Assembly (NCBI GenBank): GCA_007119075.1
Contig: SKQJ01000404.1
Span: 1 to 14,439, forward strand
Direction: 5' to 3'
Source of the DNA: Bacteroidales bacterium
GTDB taxonomy: Bacteria; Bacteroidota; Bacteroidia; Bacteroidales; PUMT01
Length of the DNA: 14,439 bases
Shown piece after piece: positions 1 to 6,412 of this stretch. How positions within the stretch are numbered: the first letter of the stretch is position 1; every line of letters starts with the position of its first letter. Both the position numbers and the translations under genes were made by a program. The notes below the pieces were generated by a model. It did not search any database. It was not told where the DNA came from and saw only the letters and a list, made by a program, of their open reading frames with translations.

Positions 1-336
1 AATTTCAACCTGGCTACAAACGAATCATACAAGGATAAATCGGGTGAAAGGGTGACCCAGACGGAATGGCATCGGGTGGTGCTATGGCGCGGACTTGCTG
101 AGGTCGCCGAAAAATACGTAAAAAAGGGCGAGCTCCTTTATATCGAAGGACGTCTCAGGACACGGTCCTGGGAGGACAAGGAGGGGGTCAAGCGTTATAC
201 AACCGAAGTTTTTGCCGATACGATGAAAATGCTTGGCAGAAAATCTGACCAGGCCGCTGATACTCCTGCTGAAGGGGCCATGGAAAGCGAGGGATCCGAT
301 TCCGACGTGCCTCAGAATGATGATCTTCCCTTCTGA
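1..336 (+). CDS. ssb: Single-stranded DNA-binding protein, 3' part (N-terminus outside window)
   Basis: The reading frame is open from base 1 and stops at 334-336, so the start codon and first part of the protein lie outside the window and 111 residues remain. These residues match the later part of a bacterial SSB OB-fold: an EWHRVVLW strand, then AEVAEKYVKKGELLYIEGRLRTR and a YTTEVFAD strand. They are followed by a short acidic, glycine-poor linker and the DDLPF C-terminus. SSB coats single-stranded DNA during replication and repair, and its acidic tip recruits partner enzymes; the intact DDLPF end indicates a functional tail. Next to gldE and gldD this is the usual Bacteroidetes arrangement. 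An internal GTG at 52 could be mistaken for a start, but the family's N-terminal strand is absent from that product, so truncation by the window edge is the better reading. Confidence 0.95.
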   Translation, partial: NFNLATNESYKDKSGERVTQTEWHRVVLWRGLAEVAEKYVKKGELLYIEGRLRTRSWEDKEGVKRYTTEVFADTMKMLGRKSDQAADTPAEGAMESEGSDSDVPQNDDLPF

Positions 337-678
337 CAATAACCGGATTCCCTGAGATTCGGAAATTTTTCCGCTGTCAGTCCCCATGTATTTCCGACAG
401 TTGTCATTATTGGACGGGCCGTTATATAACATAACCGGCAAATAACCGTTTAGTCGGTTATCATGTGCAATTATCAGCAATTTATTTATTAACTTGCGAT
501 GTCTTGAGCAGCATGCCGGTCTGCGATGCTTGTACAGGGACACGTTGCGACAGAGTGAGCATTATGCTGCTGTGCGGTGCCAGGAGTGACTTTTCCTGCA
601 TCACTTGAAGGTTATGGAATCAGGCGCACTAAACGCTGATTGAATTGCTCATAAGCCAATAATGATCTTAAGTCTGCC
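337..678. other. Non-coding gap between ssb and gldE
   Basis: These 342 bases hold no plausible gene. The only long open frame here is on the minus strand across the ssb 3' end and is a shadow of ssb. The visible structure is a small inverted repeat at 360-373 (CGGAAA/TTTCCG) and two adjacent stem-loops at 418-461, described separately. None has a U-tract, so a clear intrinsic terminator for ssb is not visible. From about 470 to 678 I see no clear TTTG / TAnnTTTG promoter, although the gldE operon promoter would be expected there. Confidence 0.6.
418..461 (+). repeat. Two adjacent stem-loops sharing the arm ATAACCG
   Basis: Hairpin A (418-439) pairs GCC-GTTAT with ATAAC-c-GGC, giving eight base pairs with one bulged C at 436 and a five-base loop. 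Hairpin B (442-461) pairs ATAACCG (442-448) with CGGTTAT (455-461), seven perfect pairs around a six-base loop. ATAACCG also occurs at 339-345 and 431-437, so the right arm of B could pair with three alternative upstream partners. GTTATATAAC at 421-430 is also a perfect 10-base palindrome. The function is unknown: it could be a processing or attenuation structure at the end of ssb or in the leader of gldE, or a protein-binding site. Confidence 0.5.
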
Positions 679-2070
679 TTGGAAGACAGCGAGTTTTATT
701 TAGGATTTCTTAATAGTTCGGATATTGCATTTTATCCGTTCACCCCTGCTTTGGGCCTTGGCCTTCTTGCACTGGTGATCCTTCTGATCTGTTCTGCCAT
801 GATATCCGGTTCGGAGATCGCTTTCTTTTCATTGTCTCCGGGCGACCTGTATCAACTTGACAAAAGAGACAGTCCGGCCGCCACGGTGGTCCTGGAGATG
901 CTCGACAACCAGAATAAGCTGTTGGCAACTATTGTTATAGCTAATAATTTTGTAAATATTGCCGTTGTTATTCTGGCAACTATAATTACCGATCAGCTGG
1001 TTGATTTTTCGGCCGCTCCCGCTCTGGGATTTGTCATCAAGGTAGTTGTCATAACCTTTCTGTTGCTGCTTTTCGGTGAAATACTCCCCAAGTTATATGC
1101 CAGTTACAAACCCTTGAGTTTTTCGTCGTTTATGGCACATCCTCTGAGGGTTTTGCAGAAGCTTTTCAGTCCCTTCAGCTCTCTTCTCGTAAAATCGGGA
1201 TCGCTCATTTACCGCAGGGTAAACATGGCCGGAGACAACCTTTCGATCGATGACCTGTCCCATGCTCTCGATCTGGCAGCCCCTTCCCTGCCCGAAGACA
1301 AAATGCTCCTCCAGGGAATAATTGATTTCAGCAACAAGGATGTCACGGAAATCATGAAGCCCCGCATTGATGTGGTTGCTGTCGATACTTCCACGGCTAT
1401 GAGCAAGCTTATATCGATAATAATCGAATCAGGCTATTCCCGGATACCCGTATACGCCGGAACTTTTGATGATGTCAGGGGCATACTCTATGTCAAGGAT
1501 CTGCTTCCCCATCATCAGAAAGGCGATTCTTTCAGATGGCAAACCCTTATAAGGCCGCCCTATTTCGTGCCGGAGACAAAAAAAATAAACGACCTGCTAA
1601 AAGAATTCCAGACCCAAAAGATACATATGGCGATCGTTGTTGATGAATACGGGGGAACAACCGGCATTGTCACCATGGAAGATATTCTGGAGGAAGTAGT
1701 TGGCGATATCAGCGACGAATTTGATCTTGAAGAACTATACTTTTCCAAGCTTGATGACCGGAATTACCTGTTCGAAGGCAAAACCCCGCTTAATGATTTT
1801 TTTAAGATACTTAACATTGATCCTGAGATTTTCGAGGGAATACGAGGTGAAGCCGACACCCTGGCAGGACTGATACTCGAATATGAAGGCGAAATTCCCG
1901 AAAGGAACAAGAAAATAATATTCAGGGAATTTGAGTTTAAAATAGAATCGGTAGATAACCGGCGAATTAAGCAAATAAGGCTTTTTATTAACAGGGAAAA
2001 GGGAAAATCCGGCAATGATAAGGAAAACCGCAATAATGAAAAAAAGGAAAACAAGGGAAACATCAAATAA
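679..2070 (+). CDS. gldE: GldE-type membrane protein (DUF21/CNNM, CBS pair, CorC domain)
   Basis: This 463-residue inner-membrane protein belongs to the HlyC/CorC (DUF21-CBS) family. About residues 25-180 form the DUF21 transmembrane region, with hydrophobic segments near 25-50, 84-106 and 113-136 and the family signatures SGSEIAFFSL, IANNFVNI and GEILPK. A pair of CBS domains spans roughly 225-345, including IMKPRIDV and VDEYGGTTGIVTMEDILEE. A CorC/HlyC C-terminal domain follows at about 353-440, then a lysine- and asparagine-rich hydrophilic tail. Relatives move or sense divalent cations. In Flavobacterium johnsoniae GldE is encoded with GldD and linked to gliding, but non-gliding Bacteroidetes also keep the pair. 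The start is a TTG: an in-frame stop at 652-654 and no earlier in-frame ATG make it the best choice, and the next ATG at 799 would cut into the first membrane segment. The 3' end overlaps gldD. Confidence 0.9.
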   Translation: MEDSEFYLGFLNSSDIAFYPFTPALGLGLLALVILLICSAMISGSEIAFFSLSPGDLYQLDKRDSPAATVVLEMLDNQNKLLATIVIANNFVNIAVVILATIITDQLVDFSAAPALGFVIKVVVITFLLLLFGEILPKLYASYKPLSFSSFMAHPLRVLQKLFSPFSSLLVKSGSLIYRRVNMAGDNLSIDDLSHALDLAAPSLPEDKMLLQGIIDFSNKDVTEIMKPRIDVVAVDTSTAMSKLISIIIESGYSRIPVYAGTFDDVRGILYVKDLLPHHQKGDSFRWQTLIRPPYFVPETKKINDLLKEFQTQKIHMAIVVDEYGGTTGIVTMEDILEEVVGDISDEFDLEELYFSKLDDRNYLFEGKTPLNDFFKILNIDPEIFEGIRGEADTLAGLILEYEGEIPERNKKIIFREFEFKIESVDNRRIKQIRLFINREKGKSGNDKENRNNEKKENKGNIK

Positions 2071-2665
2071 AAAAGCTGCGATATCATGGACAGGCGCTGC
2101 AATAATAACGGCAGCCGTTCTGCTGACCGCAGCTCTTGCAGTTTCATGCACGGCCGATTATTCGCCAAAACCACAGGGTTACTTCAGGATTGATTTTCCG
2201 GAAAGATCCTATGCAGTTTATGACGGACAGTGTCCCTACAGTTTCAGCTATCCTTCATTTGCCGTGATCTCCGGGGATACCGGCAGGACGGCTCAGCCGT
2301 GCTGGATAAACATTGATTTTCCGGGTTTCGGGGGACGGCTGCATATAAGCTACAAGAAAGTTGACGGAAATCTTGCCGAGTATGCCGAAGATTCCCGGAA
2401 GCTTGCGTTCAAGCATACCGTAATGGCCGATGCAATTGATGAAAGAATGTTTGTCAACGAAAAGGACAGGGTATACGGCGTATTATATGACATAAAAGGA
2501 AATTCTGCGTCCGCTCTTCAGTTTTATCTTACCGACAGCAGCCGTCATTTTTTCAGGGGCGCTTTGTATTTTAATGTGCAGCCCAATAAAGATTCTCTCG
2601 CCCCCGTAATTGATTATTTCAGGGAAGATATACTTTATCTGATAGAAACTTTTGCCTGGAAGTAA
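2015..2665 (+). CDS. gldD: GldD-family lipoprotein
   Basis: A 216-residue predicted lipoprotein. The basic N-terminus (MKKRK) is followed by a hydrophobic stretch at about 26-44 and a lipobox-like AVSC, with the candidate lipidated cysteine at residue 45. The mature protein opens with the GldD hallmark PKPQGYFRIDFPE and continues with conserved aromatic residues (YDGQCPYSFSYPSF, CWINIDFPGF, LHISYK) to a C-terminal FRGALYFNVQPNKDSLAP region. GldD proteins are required for gliding in Flavobacterium and are widespread in Bacteroidetes; their biochemical role is not established. The gene overlaps the end of gldE by 56 bases from the first ATG, or 35 bases if translation begins at the second ATG (2036), so translational coupling is likely. 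The choice between these two starts cannot be settled from the sequence and does not change the mature lipoprotein. Confidence 0.9.
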   Translation: MIRKTAIMKKRKTRETSNKKAAISWTGAAIITAAVLLTAALAVSCTADYSPKPQGYFRIDFPERSYAVYDGQCPYSFSYPSFAVISGDTGRTAQPCWINIDFPGFGGRLHISYKKVDGNLAEYAEDSRKLAFKHTVMADAIDERMFVNEKDRVYGVLYDIKGNSASALQFYLTDSSRHFFRGALYFNVQPNKDSLAPVIDYFREDILYLIETFAWK

Positions 2666-2697
2666 TTTAGTTTTTGTTAAAATTCAGAATTGTCCCC

Positions 2698-3330
2698 ATG
2701 GGCCTGGTAATGAAAAAATATGTGCACGACGACTGTCTTCTGGGGATCTGGGAAATCACTGAAGGTTTTGCCTTGCTTTACAATATGCTCGATCTCAGTG
2801 ACGAGGAAAAGGACACCCTGAACAGCTTCAAGAGCCATAACAGGAAGCTCGAATGGCTTAGCGTGAGAGTGCTGCTGAATCATATGACGGGTCCCGGAAT
2901 CAAAATATTTTACAACAGCAACAAAAAACCCTTTCTTACCGACAGGAGCTACCATATAAGCATTTCCCATTCCAATAAGCTGACTTCCATAATGCTTAGC
3001 CAGAGGCATCGCATAGGACTGGATCTCGAACATGTCTCAAATAAAATCTCCAGTCTCGCCGGAAAGTTCCTTACTCCGGAAGAGGAAAGGGCAGTCGACC
3101 CGGGATGCAGGAAATACCATGTCTACCTTTACTGGTGTGCCAAGGAGGCATTATATAAAATATGCGACAAGCAAAATATCAATTTTCGTGAGGACATAAT
3201 AATCGATCCTTTTGTCCCCGCCGCCGAGGGGACCGTTACAGGCAAAGTCCATACCGATGCCATCAGGGAGGACTTTACCCTTAAATATTTCAAGTATGAT
3301 GACTACGCCATAGTATGGTGTTTCAAGTGA
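2698..3330 (+). CDS. 4'-phosphopantetheinyl transferase (Sfp superfamily)
   Basis: Transfers the phosphopantetheine arm from coenzyme A to a serine of carrier proteins (acyl or peptidyl) in the cytoplasm. The superfamily motifs are clear. A substrate-contact region KPFLTD...YHISISHS lies at about residues 76-92. The metal-binding GLDLE follows, with Asp109 and Glu111. Last comes WCAKEALYK at 146-154, with the metal-ligand Glu150 and the conserved Lys149 and Lys154. The 210-residue length fits the family. I start at ATG 2698 because MGLVMKKY followed by LGIWEITE resembles the usual N-terminus of Bacteroidetes homologues. A TTG at 2674 adds eight residues, and an ATG at 2710 removes four. It lies 32 bases after gldD and 7 bases before the GGGP synthase gene, so it is probably co-transcribed. 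Its own carrier-protein target is not in the window, so an AcpS-like housekeeping role or a secondary-metabolite role cannot be told apart. Confidence 0.9.
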   Translation: MGLVMKKYVHDDCLLGIWEITEGFALLYNMLDLSDEEKDTLNSFKSHNRKLEWLSVRVLLNHMTGPGIKIFYNSNKKPFLTDRSYHISISHSNKLTSIMLSQRHRIGLDLEHVSNKISSLAGKFLTPEEERAVDPGCRKYHVYLYWCAKEALYKICDKQNINFREDIIIDPFVPAAEGTVTGKVHTDAIREDFTLKYFKYDDYAIVWCFK

Positions 3331-3337
3331 CCGGAAA

Positions 3338-4078
3338 ATGATCTACGATTCAATACTCAAACCTGTAAGAAAGAAAATGCTTGCCCTCCTGATCGATCCC
3401 GAGGAAACCGGTTGTGAAGATATTCCCGTGCTTCTCGATTTTGCAAATGAAGCGGGAGTTTCATTTGTGCTGGTGGGGGGGAGCCTGGTTAACAGGCCGG
3501 TTGACCGGCATATTGAGGCTATACGCAATTGCACTGCTGCCAGGGTGCTGCTGTTTCCCGGCAGTCCCGGCCAGCTCAGCAACAAGGCAGACGGATTGCT
3601 TCTTCTGTCGCTCATATCCGGCAGGAATCCTGAATTTCTCATCGGCAACCATGTCATCGCGGCACAGTTTTTAAAAAACAGTTCGCTTGAGATCATCCCC
3701 GCAGGTTATATGCTGATTGAAAACGGTGCCATAAGCTCTGCCGAGTACATAAGCAATACTAAGCCGCTGCCGCGGGACAAGCCCGCTATTGCAGTATCCA
3801 CCGCAATAGCGGGCGAGATGCTCGGATTAAAGCTTATTTACCTTGAGGGCGGGAGCGGAGCAGGCACTATAATACCTCCCGGACTGATTTCTGCCGTCAG
3901 GGAGAGCATCAGCATTCCCCTGGTTGTCGGAGGCGGAATCAAAAATGCTGCTGATCTTAGAACCGTGTTTGATGCTGGTGCTGATATAGCCGTGATCGGG
4001 AATGCCGCCGAACATAATCCCGGCATATTCAGGGAGCTTCTGCAGGAGCTTCCCGGCAATCAGCAAAACCGGATGTAA
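3338..4078 (+). CDS. Geranylgeranylglyceryl/heptaprenylglyceryl phosphate synthase (PcrB/GGGPS family)
   Basis: A TIM-barrel prenyltransferase that joins a long-chain prenyl diphosphate to sn-glycerol-1-phosphate, the first ether-bond step of archaeal-type lipids. The 246 residues carry the family's motifs in order: LLIDPE with the magnesium ligand Asp20, VGGSL (47-50 region), LFPGSPGQLS (72-81), SGRNPEFLIGNHV, IIPAGYMLIENG (119-130), YLEGGSGAG with Glu170, and VVGGGIKN (197-203) for phosphate binding. Bacteroidetes enzymes of this type fall in group II of the family, which favours geranylgeranyl diphosphate in characterised members; the exact chain length here is inference. The ATG at 3338 follows the transferase stop by seven bases, and the gene ends a plus-strand run at a hairpin. 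What Bacteroidetes do with the product is poorly understood. An HMG-CoA reductase elsewhere in this window bears on prenyl supply. Confidence 0.92.
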   Translation: MIYDSILKPVRKKMLALLIDPEETGCEDIPVLLDFANEAGVSFVLVGGSLVNRPVDRHIEAIRNCTAARVLLFPGSPGQLSNKADGLLLLSLISGRNPEFLIGNHVIAAQFLKNSSLEIIPAGYMLIENGAISSAEYISNTKPLPRDKPAIAVSTAIAGEMLGLKLIYLEGGSGAGTIIPPGLISAVRESISIPLVVGGGIKNAADLRTVFDAGADIAVIGNAAEHNPGIFRELLQELPGNQQNRM

Positions 4079-4095
4079 GCACCGGGCCTGGAGCG

Positions 4096-4131
4096 AAAAA
4101 AAAGAGGCTGTCTCAAAAGGGCAGCCTCTTT
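4096..4131 (-). terminator. Intrinsic terminator between convergent genes
   Basis: A perfect ten-base-pair stem, AAAGAGGCTG (4101-4110) with CAGCCTCTTT (4122-4131), encloses an eleven-base loop. Read on the minus strand it is followed by eight T residues (complement of 4096-4103), the classical form, so it serves the TPR gene that ends at 4155. On the plus strand it lies 18 bases after the GGGP synthase stop but is followed only by a weak TAAAAACGCTTTT run, so termination of the plus-strand operon there is plausible but less certain. Confidence 0.85.
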
Positions 4132-4154
4132 AAAAACGCTTTTAATTAATTTAG

Positions 4155-5132
4155 TCAGGGACATTTCAGAACATGCTCCATCTGGTATTTGGCTGATGCT
4201 TCATAGTTGCCGAACGCTGCAAGGCTGTATGCATTGCATGCCTGCTCCGTATTGCCGAGCCCTTCGTAGGCCTTTGCCAGCTCGAAATACATTTTTGCAG
4301 TTTCTTCCTGGCCTCCCTCGGTCAAATCAATGGCCCTTCTGGCACTGTTCACGGCATTCTGATACCGGGACTGCTCATTGTAGGTGGCTGCCAGCAAGAA
4401 ATGGGTTTCAGGGAAAGCCTGGTCATAGGCCAGCGATGAATTAAGCAATTCCAGAGCCCTGTCATAGCTCTCTTCTCCTTTGGCCCTGACGGCACGTACG
4501 AGGAAAAAGTCACGTGCGGTTGTTTCTGCTGACTGTGCAGACTGCTCATCGCCTGTTGCCAATCCTGTTTCAATAGCTTTATCCATGGCCTTGCGGAAGT
4601 TTTCGACATCTTCCATCCTTCTGTAAACCAGCCCTTTGCCCAAATACGACCTTGCGTGTTGAGGGTTGATTTCCAGGGCTTTGTCGAACAGTTCCAGGGC
4701 TGCTTCGCTATTGTTTTCCCGGAATTCGGCATTTGCCTGTACTGCATATAACTGATGCAGAACATTTTCCGACCGTCTTTTGGTACCGTCATCATCATAT
4801 TTTTCAGAGACCTCAACTGCCTCTTCAAAACCCTCGATGGCCTGTTCGATGTTTCTTTCACGGTAATGGCCCATAGCCTTGTCGTAGTACATGCCAGGTA
4901 TCTGGATTTCGGCCTGTTCCCGGACTTCTTCTCCTTCCGGTCCGAGAAGGCTTGCCATTTCCCGGCTTCGTTCCATATGTTCGATGGCTGCTTCAATGTC
5001 TGTGCCTGCCAGTTCCAGCCCCGTATTATAGGCATCGATTGCTTCTCTCAAGGATTGTCCCTGAACCTGGTATCCGGAAAAGAAGGCCAGGCAAGCGATT
5101 AATAGCAGCTTTTGTAAAAGGTTGATTTTCAT
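4155..5132 (-). CDS. Secreted tetratricopeptide-repeat protein
   Basis: A 325-residue protein with a Sec signal peptide at residues 1-25 (basic MKINLLQK, hydrophobic core, cleavage expected after VQG, before QSLREA). The core lacks a lipobox, so the mature protein is probably periplasmic or outer-membrane associated rather than a lipoprotein. The rest is helical TPR solenoid, with recognisable repeats at about 81-110 (DKAMGHYRERNIEQAIEGF), 130-165 (ALELFDKALEINPQHARSYLGKG), 205-270 (YDRALELLNSSLAYDQAFPE) and 285-315 (YFELAKAYEGLGNTEQACNAY). The C-terminal ACNAYSLAAFGNY...HVLKC pattern recurs at the ends of many Bacteroidetes TPR proteins. TPRs bind partner proteins; the partner is unknown. 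It ends at the terminator at 4096-4131 and lies 159 bases downstream of the universal stress gene on the same strand, so it may have its own promoter. Confidence 0.85.
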   Translation of the reverse strand: MKINLLQKLLLIACLAFFSGYQVQGQSLREAIDAYNTGLELAGTDIEAAIEHMERSREMASLLGPEGEEVREQAEIQIPGMYYDKAMGHYRERNIEQAIEGFEEAVEVSEKYDDDGTKRRSENVLHQLYAVQANAEFRENNSEAALELFDKALEINPQHARSYLGKGLVYRRMEDVENFRKAMDKAIETGLATGDEQSAQSAETTARDFFLVRAVRAKGEESYDRALELLNSSLAYDQAFPETHFLLAATYNEQSRYQNAVNSARRAIDLTEGGQEETAKMYFELAKAYEGLGNTEQACNAYSLAAFGNYEASAKYQMEHVLKCP

Positions 5133-5291
5133 TTTGCTAAATTTAATTGAACCAAGACTTTATATGAATTTTTATTAATTATGGAAATTTATGATCTGCT
5201 AAAGTAAAAATTTTTGAAAACTTTCATGGAGTTTCCTTTAATGTTTAATGATTATAAACAGCAAAATTGCTTTTTTGTTTTTTTATATTTA

Positions 5292-6194
5292 TTAATTAAA
5301 TACAAAAACCGGTCTGCTGGACTTAAACAACAATTTCTTTGCCAAACTTGGATTAAATATCCTGTAAAACATATTCCTTTTTCTATGAGTCAGTGCAATC
5401 AGGTCAATATCATTGTTTTCCACGAAACTGTCGAGTCCTGCAATGATATCTTTATTTTCAATTGAATGGCAACCCAGCTGAATTTCAGGATGGCTCCTGT
5501 TGAAGTGGTTCTTCATTTCCGATAGTTTCTCCCGGTCTGTCTCTTTTTCGCCGGACTTTGAGGGGGCACTGAAATGAACGCATTCGAGCCTGATGCTATA
5601 GCCTGTCAGGATGTTAGCCAGACTTTCCACCGCCCTGAAATCAGTCTCATCAAAATTGGTGGCATACAGAATTTTGACAGGCTCTTCTTCCTTCAGGGCG
5701 GCATCCCCTGGCACCAGAAGAAGGGGTGTTCCGGAGCCGTCCATGACCCTGGCGGCGACTGATCCCAGTATTTCGGCCGATTTCTCGCCATGGCCCCTGG
5801 TCCCGATAACTATCAGTCCGGGATCAAAAGATCTGACTGCATTTTCAATTTCATCGCCGGGCTGGCCTGCCGCCACCATTGTTTCAATTTTGACGGTTGC
5901 CAGATTTTTGAGCCTTGAATATCTTTCTAGCTTTCCGGAAAAAGCATTTATTTCTTTCCTGGCCTTATGTTCCAGTTCGTGGTAGACTTCTGCCATGTTG
6001 GACTGGTAGGTAAAGGCATCGGGAAATGTCATGGCATCCACCATGGGATTGAAAAAAGCGTGGAAAAGCCTGATAGCCGAATTATGCCTTGCCGCCAGAT
6101 GCAATGCGAAATAACAGGCATTAAGAGAAGAATGGGAAAAGTCTATCGGGACCAGTATCCGGTTTATTGTTCTCTTTTCGTTATTTTTGTCCAT
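5292..6194 (-). CDS. Tandem-domain universal stress protein (UspA family)
   Basis: A 300-residue cytoplasmic protein with two Usp domains. The first, at about residues 10-162, opens with RILVPIDFS (Asp18, the nucleotide-base contact) and has the complete ATP-binding pattern G-2x-G-9x-G-S at Gly131, Gly134, Gly144 and Ser145. The second, at about 172-300, opens with VKILYATNFDE, but its corresponding loop reads THRKRNMFYRIFNPS, with no glycines, so it probably does not bind ATP. This one-active, one-degenerate layout is common in Bacteroidetes. Usp proteins accumulate under stress or growth arrest and act through nucleotide binding and dimerisation; the specific signal here is unknown. It is transcribed divergently from the two large ATP-grasp/receiver genes across a shared 218-base region, which hints at joint control. 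Confidence 0.9.
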   Translation of the reverse strand: MDKNNEKRTINRILVPIDFSHSSLNACYFALHLAARHNSAIRLFHAFFNPMVDAMTFPDAFTYQSNMAEVYHELEHKARKEINAFSGKLERYSRLKNLATVKIETMVAAGQPGDEIENAVRSFDPGLIVIGTRGHGEKSAEILGSVAARVMDGSGTPLLLVPGDAALKEEEPVKILYATNFDETDFRAVESLANILTGYSIRLECVHFSAPSKSGEKETDREKLSEMKNHFNRSHPEIQLGCHSIENKDIIAGLDSFVENNDIDLIALTHRKRNMFYRIFNPSLAKKLLFKSSRPVFVFN

Positions 6195-6412
6195 CAGCTT
6201 AAAATTATATGGTTAACCTCCGGTTTGCCGCAGTCACTTGTCCTCACTGATCCTTGAAATTTTACCCGGCATAATGAAAATGCATAAATTTATATTAAAA
6301 ATTCGTTGAAAAGATAGTAAAAGATACTCAAATCTCAATAGGACCGGCTGATTTTGGTATTGGCGCTATAAATAATTAATTTTTAGCATTTAAATAAAGA
6401 TAATCACTTAAG
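6195..6412. promoter_or_regulatory. Divergent intergenic region between the usp gene and the large paralogue operon
   Basis: These 218 AT-rich bases separate two divergent transcription units, so they should hold both promoters. The plus-strand promoter candidate is listed separately. For the minus strand (usp), TAAATTTA (complement near 6283-6290) resembles the TAnnTTTG element with one mismatch, but I see no well-placed TTTG upstream of it. No gene, hairpin terminator or clear operator repeat is visible. Confidence 0.5.
6353..6384 (+). promoter_or_regulatory. Candidate Bacteroidetes-type promoter for the large paralogue operon
   Basis: TTTG at 6353-6356 and TAATTTTT at 6377-6384 match the Bacteroidetes -33 (TTTG) and -7 (TAnnTTTG) elements with one mismatch at the last position. 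The spacing is 20 bases, as expected. Transcription would start near 6391, giving a leader of about 22 bases before the GTG at 6413. In an AT-rich region such a match can arise by chance. Confidence 0.35.

Noticed and set aside
360..373. CGGAAA/TTTCCG inverted repeat as the ssb terminator
   Set aside because: The two arms are separated by only two bases, so the usable stem is about five pairs, and no T-run follows on the plus strand.
82..543. A 153-codon minus-strand open frame across the ssb end and the following gap
   Set aside because: More than half of it is antisense to ssb, the product has no recognisable features, and the gap part coincides with hairpins. Not a gene on this evidence.
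662..703. ATG at 662 as the gldE start
   Set aside because: It is in a different frame and runs into a stop after 13 codons. TTG at 679 is in frame and keeps the full first membrane segment.
1735..2174. Two minus-strand open frames antisense to gldE/gldD with hydrophobic translations
   Set aside because: Both are complementary to AT-rich coding sequence of gldE and gldD, which have clear family motifs. The hydrophobicity follows from the complement of lysine- and glutamate-rich codons.
5258..5290. AGCAA/TTGCT hairpin followed by T-runs downstream of the universal stress gene
   Set aside because: The T-runs follow it on the plus strand, where no gene ends, and on the minus strand no T-tract follows. 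The stem is at most five pairs. Not called as a terminator.
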